DNA of 9,403 bases from an uncultured Collinsella sp. GTDB lineage: Bacteria; Actinomycetota; Coriobacteriia; Coriobacteriales; Coriobacteriaceae. Below, in pieces: positions 6,811-9,403 of this stretch. The notes under the pieces are model-generated. The model had not been told where the DNA came from. It did not search any database and saw only the letters and a program-made list of their open reading frames with translations. The stretch spans positions 1 to 9,403 of the forward strand of contig URWC01000066.1 of assembly GCA_900551555.1 (NCBI GenBank), written 5' to 3'. The stretch's first letter is position 1; each line of letters begins with the position of its first letter. The position numbers and the translations under genes were made by a program.

Positions 6811-7386
6811 GTGAGTACCCGTAGCGCCACGAACAAGCGCACGCAATCCCACGAAGTTACCGGGGTTGCGCGCAAGTCTGCCGCATCTGCTAAGCCCGCC
6901 CGCCAAGCAGCGAGCTCCGTTCGCGTCGTGCCGGCTTCGTCTAAGGCACGCCGCAAAGAGCTCGAGAAGGGCGAGAACCTCGAGGGCCTCTCTAAAGAGG
7001 AGAAGCGCGCCCGCAAGGCTAAGCAGCGCGCCAAGGAGGACCGCATCTATACGGTGTCGAATATCCTTCTCAAGCAGGATGAGGACTACACCAAGCGCCG
7101 CCGTATTTGGTGGGCTGTGCTCGCCATCGGCATGGTGCTCGTCGTGGCAATTTGGGCTTCGCTCTACTTCGCTCCCGGCGGCACGGTGTCCAGTCCTGTT
7201 CAGATGGTCGGCATCGTTTTGTCCTATGTCATCATCTTAGGTGACTTTATCTACGACTTCGTTCGTATTCGTCCCTTGCGCAACATGTACCGCGCGCAGG
7301 CCGAGGGCATGTCCGAGAACAAGCTCAACGCTCTTATCGAGCGCTCGGCTGCCGAGGAGGACAAGAAGGACTCCAAGAAGAAGTAG
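6811..7386 (+). CDS. Small basic membrane protein, function unknown
   Basis: I do not recognise this 191-residue protein. It begins with a long hydrophilic, Lys/Arg/Ala/Ser-rich tail (1-98) likely to be disordered in part and cytoplasmic, including a charged helical segment around 48-78 that could be a coiled coil. Two hydrophobic helices follow (about 99-120 and 129-150), joined by a short Gly/Pro turn (APGG). The C-terminus is charged and ends in a Lys-rich tail. Positive charges before TM1 (KRRR, 95-98) and after TM2 (RIRPLR) predict both termini inside the cell. The GTG start directly follows the purC TAA with no spacer; AAGGAG at 6796-6801 within the end of purC gives a nine-base spacing. 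Shared transcription with purC is likely, but nothing in the sequence ties it to purine metabolism. A terminator follows 30 bases after its stop. Confidence 0.8.
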   Translation: MSTRSATNKRTQSHEVTGVARKSAASAKPARQAASSVRVVPASSKARRKELEKGENLEGLSKEEKRARKAKQRAKEDRIYTVSNILLKQDEDYTKRRRIWWAVLAIGMVLVVAIWASLYFAPGGTVSSPVQMVGIVLSYVIILGDFIYDFVRIRPLRNMYRAQAEGMSENKLNALIERSAAEEDKKDSKKK

Positions 7387-7389
7387 CGT

Positions 7390-7419
7390 TTGTATCCATA
7401 CATATCGCTAAGATATAAG
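7390..7419 (+). promoter_or_regulatory. Candidate promoter for the aminopeptidase gene
   Basis: TTGTAT (7390-7395) and TATAAG (7414-7419) are separated by 18 bases; the overlapping GATATA (7412-7417) would give 16. The -10 runs into the 5' arm of the intrinsic terminator that begins at 7417. A start near 7427 would leave out most of the 5' arm of the hairpin, so the new transcript would escape that terminator. No other promoter-like sequence is evident before the aminopeptidase start at 7476. Confidence 0.4.
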
Positions 7420-7447
7420 GCGCGTCGTTTTTGCGGCGCGCCTTTTT
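7417..7447 (+). terminator. Intrinsic terminator of the purC operon
   Basis: AAGGCGCGTCG (7417-7427) pairs with CGGCGCGCCTT (7434-7444), an 11-bp stem with one T-G wobble and the loop TTTTTG. It is followed by a run of T (7443-7447). It lies 30 bases after the membrane-protein stop. The hairpin is GC-rich with a T tract, a good match to a Rho-independent terminator. Confidence 0.88.
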
Positions 7448-7475
7448 ACTGTTCTATAGATAGATGGAGTGGCAC

Positions 7476-8756
7476 ATGATTCGAGCTGCCCTGACGGTCG
7501 AAGAGGCTCTGGAGGGCATGAAGGCCCTGGAGCCCAAGATTAAAAACTACGCGCGCCTGGTCGTCCGCAAGGGCGTAAACGTCAAGCCCGGCCAGGAGGT
7601 CGTCGTTCAGTCTCCGGTCGAGTGCGCGCCGTTTGCGCGCGTGGTGGTCGCGGAGGCCTATGCTGCCGGCGCCGGCCACGTGACGGTCATTTGGGCCGAT
7701 GATGCCGTGACGAGGCTCACGTACGAGCATGTCGAGAAAAGTTATTTTGAGAAGACACCCGAGTGGAAGCGCATACAGCTGGATTCCTTGGCTCAGGATG
7801 GTGCCTGCTTTGTCTTTATCGAGGGTGCGGATCCTGCGGCCCTCAAGGGCATCGATCCAGCCAAGCCGGCCGCGGCATCAAAGGCGAGGAATACGCAGTG
7901 CAAAGTTTTCCGCCGTGGACTGGATTACAACATCAATCCGTGGTGCATCGCCGGCGCTCCGGTCGTGGCTTGGGCGCACGAGGTGTTCCCGGGAGACGCC
8001 GATGAGGTTGCAATCTATAAGCTGTGGAATGCGATTCTGCACACCGCTCGCGCCGATGGCCAGGACCCAGAGAGTGACTGGGAACTCCATGACGCCGCAT
8101 TCGAAAAGAACCTGCGTTTCCTGAACGACAATCGTTTCGACTACCTGCATTACACCGCGGCAAATGGAACCGATCTGACGATTGGCATGACGAAAGGTCA
8201 CGAGTGGGCCGGCGGCAAGGGCAAGACGCCCGATGGGCACCCCTTCTTCCCCAACATTCCCACCGAGGAAGTCTTCACTTCGCCCGATCGCATGCGCGCC
8301 GACGGTATCGTGTACTCGGCCATGCCACTCATTCACCACGGTAACAAGGTTGACGATTTTTGGATTAAGTTCGAGGCCGGCCGCGTAGTGGACTACGATG
8401 CCCGTGTGGGCAAGGCGACGCTTGCGAGCATTATTGACACCGATGAAGGTGCCGCTCATCTGGGCGAGGTCGCGCTCATTTCCAAGAACACTCCGATCCG
8501 CGAAAGCGGCGTTCTGTTCTATGACACGCTCTATGACGAGAACGCCAGCTGCCATCTTGCGCTGGGCGTCGGCTTCCCCGAGTGCATCGAGGGTGGGTAC
8601 GACATGTCCAAGGAAGAGCTCCTGGAGCATGGCGTGAACGTCTCGAGCACGCACGTCGATTTTATGATCGGCACGGACGACATCGATATTACGGGCATTA
8701 CGCCTGATGGACGTGAAGTTGTGATTTTCCAGAACGGCCAATGGAGTTGGGAATAG
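7476..8756 (+). CDS. M29-type (thermophilic) metalloaminopeptidase
   Basis: This 426-residue protein resembles the AmpS/AmpT family (MEROPS M29, about 410 residues), cytosolic dimetal enzymes that remove N-terminal amino acids from peptides. Putative metal ligands and catalytic residues are Glu265 (NIPTEEVF), Glu331 (HLGEVALI), His360 (NASCHLALG), His393 and Asp395 (SSTHVDFMIG); the spacing Glu265-Glu331-His360 (66 and 29 residues) matches what I recall for Thermus AmpT. The conserved Tyr expected seven residues after the histidine appears to be Phe367 (GVGFPEC). There is no signal peptide. The ATG at 7476 was chosen because GGAG (7466-7469) lies six bases upstream; an in-frame ATG at 7464 has no ribosome binding site. 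It is probably monocistronic, with its own promoter beside the preceding terminator, and the tRNA-Lys promoter overlaps its last codons. Confidence 0.92.
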   Translation: MIRAALTVEEALEGMKALEPKIKNYARLVVRKGVNVKPGQEVVVQSPVECAPFARVVVAEAYAAGAGHVTVIWADDAVTRLTYEHVEKSYFEKTPEWKRIQLDSLAQDGACFVFIEGADPAALKGIDPAKPAAASKARNTQCKVFRRGLDYNINPWCIAGAPVVAWAHEVFPGDADEVAIYKLWNAILHTARADGQDPESDWELHDAAFEKNLRFLNDNRFDYLHYTAANGTDLTIGMTKGHEWAGGKGKTPDGHPFFPNIPTEEVFTSPDRMRADGIVYSAMPLIHHGNKVDDFWIKFEAGRVVDYDARVGKATLASIIDTDEGAAHLGEVALISKNTPIRESGVLFYDTLYDENASCHLALGVGFPECIEGGYDMSKEELLEHGVNVSSTHVDFMIGTDDIDITGITPDGREVVIFQNGQWSWE

Positions 8757-8775
8757 TCCCAGACCGTGGTACAAT
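8747..8775 (+). promoter_or_regulatory. tRNA-Lys promoter
   Basis: TTGGGA (8747-8752) and TACAAT (8770-8775) are 17 bases apart, and the mature tRNA begins 10 bases after the -10. The -35 overlaps the last codons of the aminopeptidase gene. The nine bases GGTACAATG are shared with the candidate purB -10 region. Confidence 0.7.
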
Positions 8776-8784
8776 GCCACCCGC

Positions 8785-8860
8785 GGGCCGTTAGCTCAGC
8801 TGGCAGAGCAGGGGACTTTTAATCCCAAGGTCCAGGGTTCGAACCCCTGACGGCCCACCA
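8785..8860 (+). tRNA. trnK: tRNA-Lys (anticodon UUU)
   Basis: The 76-base gene folds into a full cloverleaf. The acceptor arm GGGCCGT (8785-8791) pairs with ACGGCCC (8850-8856), followed by discriminator A and an encoded CCA (8858-8860). The D arm is GCTC (8794-8797) with GAGC (8806-8809). The anticodon arm has loop CTTTTAA (8816-8822), giving anticodon TTT for lysine; its first pair (8811 with 8827) is a G-A mismatch. The T arm CAGGG/CCCTG (8833-8837, 8845-8849) encloses TTCGAAC. It has its own promoter and a terminator starting nine bases later. Its last bases are repeated downstream at 9018-9036. Confidence 0.97.
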
Positions 8861-8868
8861 TAGAATAG

Positions 8869-8900
8869 AAAAGCGACTGGCGGATGCCGGCCGCTTTTTT
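8869..8900 (+). terminator. Intrinsic terminator after tRNA-Lys
   Basis: AAAAGCG (8869-8875) and CTGGC (8877-8881) pair with GCCGG (8886-8890) and CGCTTTT (8892-8898), with one A-C mismatch, one T-G wobble and loop GGAT. The T run covers 8895-8900. It is well placed to end the tRNA transcript. Confidence 0.85.
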
Positions 8901-8928
8901 GTTGCCGCGGCACGGGTTCGAACCCGAA
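8895..8928 (+). repeat. T-tract plus T-arm-like module, copy 1
   Basis: The 34 bases from the T tract through GTTGCCG to GGGTTCGAACCCGAA match 9074-9107 at 31 of 34 positions. They contain the 12-base palindrome GGGTTCGAACCC, identical to the tRNA T-arm core (8835-8846). No tRNA body precedes it, so this is not a functional tRNA. Confidence 0.75.
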
Positions 8929-9017
8929 AGGGCGCGGAGCTGAGGAAACGCGTGAGCGTTTGCCAGCGCAGCGCGCAAGGCGCGAAAGCGCCGCAGCGGC
9001 CGCCTGCGAAGCAGGCT
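8929..9017. repeat. Hairpin-rich block between tRNA-derived repeats
   Basis: Three short perfect inverted repeats are packed here. AAACGC-GTGA-GCGTTT lies at 8946-8961, GGCGC-GAAA-GCGCC at 8979-8992 and GCCTGC-GAA-GCAGGC at 9002-9016. All have a GC closing step and GNA or GNNA loops, the type known to form very stable DNA mini-hairpins and GNRA-like RNA loops. CCGCAGC at 8991-8997 followed by the GCGAAGC hairpin recalls the arrangement at 253-286. No convincing gene is present. The reading frames on the other strand here are GC-rich and run into the antisense of the tRNA. Confidence 0.65.
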
Positions 9018-9036
9018 GAACCCCTGACGGCCCACC
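9018..9036 (+). repeat. Exact 19-base copy of the tRNA-Lys 3' end
   Basis: GAACCCCTGACGGCCCACC is identical to 8841-8859, covering the T-loop end, T-stem 3' arm, acceptor 3' arm, discriminator and first two bases of CCA. A duplicated tRNA 3' end downstream of an intact tRNA is the usual trace of site-specific integration at a tRNA gene; it could also be left by loss of a tandem tRNA copy. No integrase gene lies in the window. Confidence 0.8.
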
Positions 9037-9049
9037 CAAAGATTGTTGA

Positions 9050-9079
9050 GACGGTCAACTTCGGTTGGCCGTCTTTTTT
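9050..9079 (+). terminator. Second intrinsic terminator, UUCG loop
   Basis: GACGGTCAAC (9050-9059) pairs with GTTGGCCGTC (9064-9073), 10 bp with one T-G wobble, closed by a TTCG tetraloop with the stabilising C-G pair and followed by six T. It follows the truncated tRNA copy just as the first terminator follows the real tRNA. Confidence 0.85.
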
Positions 9080-9107
9080 GTTGCCGGTGCATGGGTTCGA
9101 ACCCGAA
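9074..9107 (+). repeat. T-tract plus T-arm-like module, copy 2
   Basis: This matches 8895-8928 with three mismatches and again contains GGGTTCGAACCC (9093-9104). It follows terminator 2, at an offset of 179 bases from copy 1. After GAA at 9107 the two contexts diverge completely. Confidence 0.75.
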
Positions 9108-9274
9108 CTTCTCTATATATAAGAACGCTTGGCGAACAAAACCTGCCTTTTACCGACGGGAAACAAATAGCTGATGCTTTTGGAGTAAAGTGGCGCTCCA
9201 GAGATGACCGATGCCTTAACATCTATAAACCAGCTGGTCATCGACAATATCAGAAGCTAATGCTTCAGTTATAA
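9108..9274 (+). pseudogene. AT-richer stretch with an orphan reading-frame remnant
   Basis: Base composition drops here to clearly below the surrounding genes (low-to-mid 40s percent GC by eye). One frame stays open and ends with TAA at 9272-9274; it includes LPFTDGKQIADAFGVKWRS. The only upstream start in frame is a TTG at 9065 inside the terminator hairpin, which is not credible. I do not recognise the peptide. It may be the tail of a gene from a foreign element joined at the T-arm repeat, or chance. Confidence 0.3.
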
Positions 9275-9403
9275 CCTCAGGGACGCGACTGAGGGACATA
9301 TTCATTTGTGAACAAAATATGAAGTGCGCGATTCCCGCCCACGGGGCCCCTCCGGTCTGGCAATATATCTCCTTGCCGCGCGGCCCGGTGGAACCGGATG
9401 AGC
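9275..9403. other. Non-coding tail with several short inverted repeats
   Basis: This segment contains CCTCAG (9275-9280) with CTGAGG (9289-9294), CATATT (9297-9302) with AATATG (9316-9321) enclosing TTGT/ACAA, the palindrome GGGGCCCC (9343-9350), GGCAA (9359-9363) with TTGCC (9373-9377), and CCGGT-GGA-ACCGG (9385-9397). No supported gene is seen. The window ends within it. Confidence 0.4.

Noticed and set aside
5821..6906. Long minus-strand frame opposite purC
   Set aside because: Antisense shadow of a conserved enzyme, with no recognisable domain.
7878..8780. Long minus-strand frame opposite the aminopeptidase
   Set aside because: Antisense shadow caused by codon bias.
8791..9092. Minus-strand small proteins across the tRNA region (peptides such as GRQGFEPWTLGLK)
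   Set aside because: These are translations of the antisense of tRNA-Lys and its repeated 3' end, a familiar source of false genes.
9065..9274. Intact 69-residue protein starting at TTG 9065
   Set aside because: The start codon lies inside a terminator hairpin and the first third of the frame is terminator and T-arm repeat sequence.

Overview
The window looks like chromosomal DNA from a high-GC Coriobacteriia, most likely Collinsella or a close relative. This rests on codon use (GC-rich third positions), the gene content and general protein resemblance, and could not be checked by a search. All recognised genes are on the + strand.

Layout: 1-410 is non-coding. It starts with about two and a third diverged ~130-bp tandem units, each with a short stem-loop, then the purB leader. 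purB (411-1757, adenylosuccinate lyase) ends before a long stem-loop. A small TSCPD-family Cys protein (1886-2149) overlaps by one base a Tat-exported lipoprotein (2149-3360). An OmpR-type response regulator (3514-4236) and its sensor kinase (4248-5813) form a two-component operon. purC (5923-6810, SAICAR synthase) is directly abutted by a small two-helix membrane protein (6811-7386), followed by a good intrinsic terminator. An M29-type aminopeptidase (7476-8756) follows; a tRNA-Lys(UUU) promoter overlaps its 3' end.

The last ~540 bases after the tRNA (8785-8860) are the most irregular part. A terminator is followed by a T-arm-like palindrome, an ~85-bp block of hairpins capped by GNA/GNNA loops, a 19-bp exact copy of the tRNA 3' end, a second terminator, a second copy of the T-arm-like module, an AT-richer stretch with an orphan reading frame, and a final cluster of short inverted repeats. 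This resembles a tRNA-linked insertion or recombination hotspot.

Functionally, purB and purC belong to de novo purine synthesis: PurC makes SAICAR and PurB cleaves it to AICAR, and PurB also makes AMP from adenylosuccinate. The regulator/kinase pair between them probably senses an envelope signal; its target is not visible. The TSCPD protein and lipoprotein are uncharacterised and probably translationally coupled. I see no clear new defence or metabolic system. The most unusual material is the two hairpin-repeat regions at the ends of the window and the tRNA 3'-end duplication.
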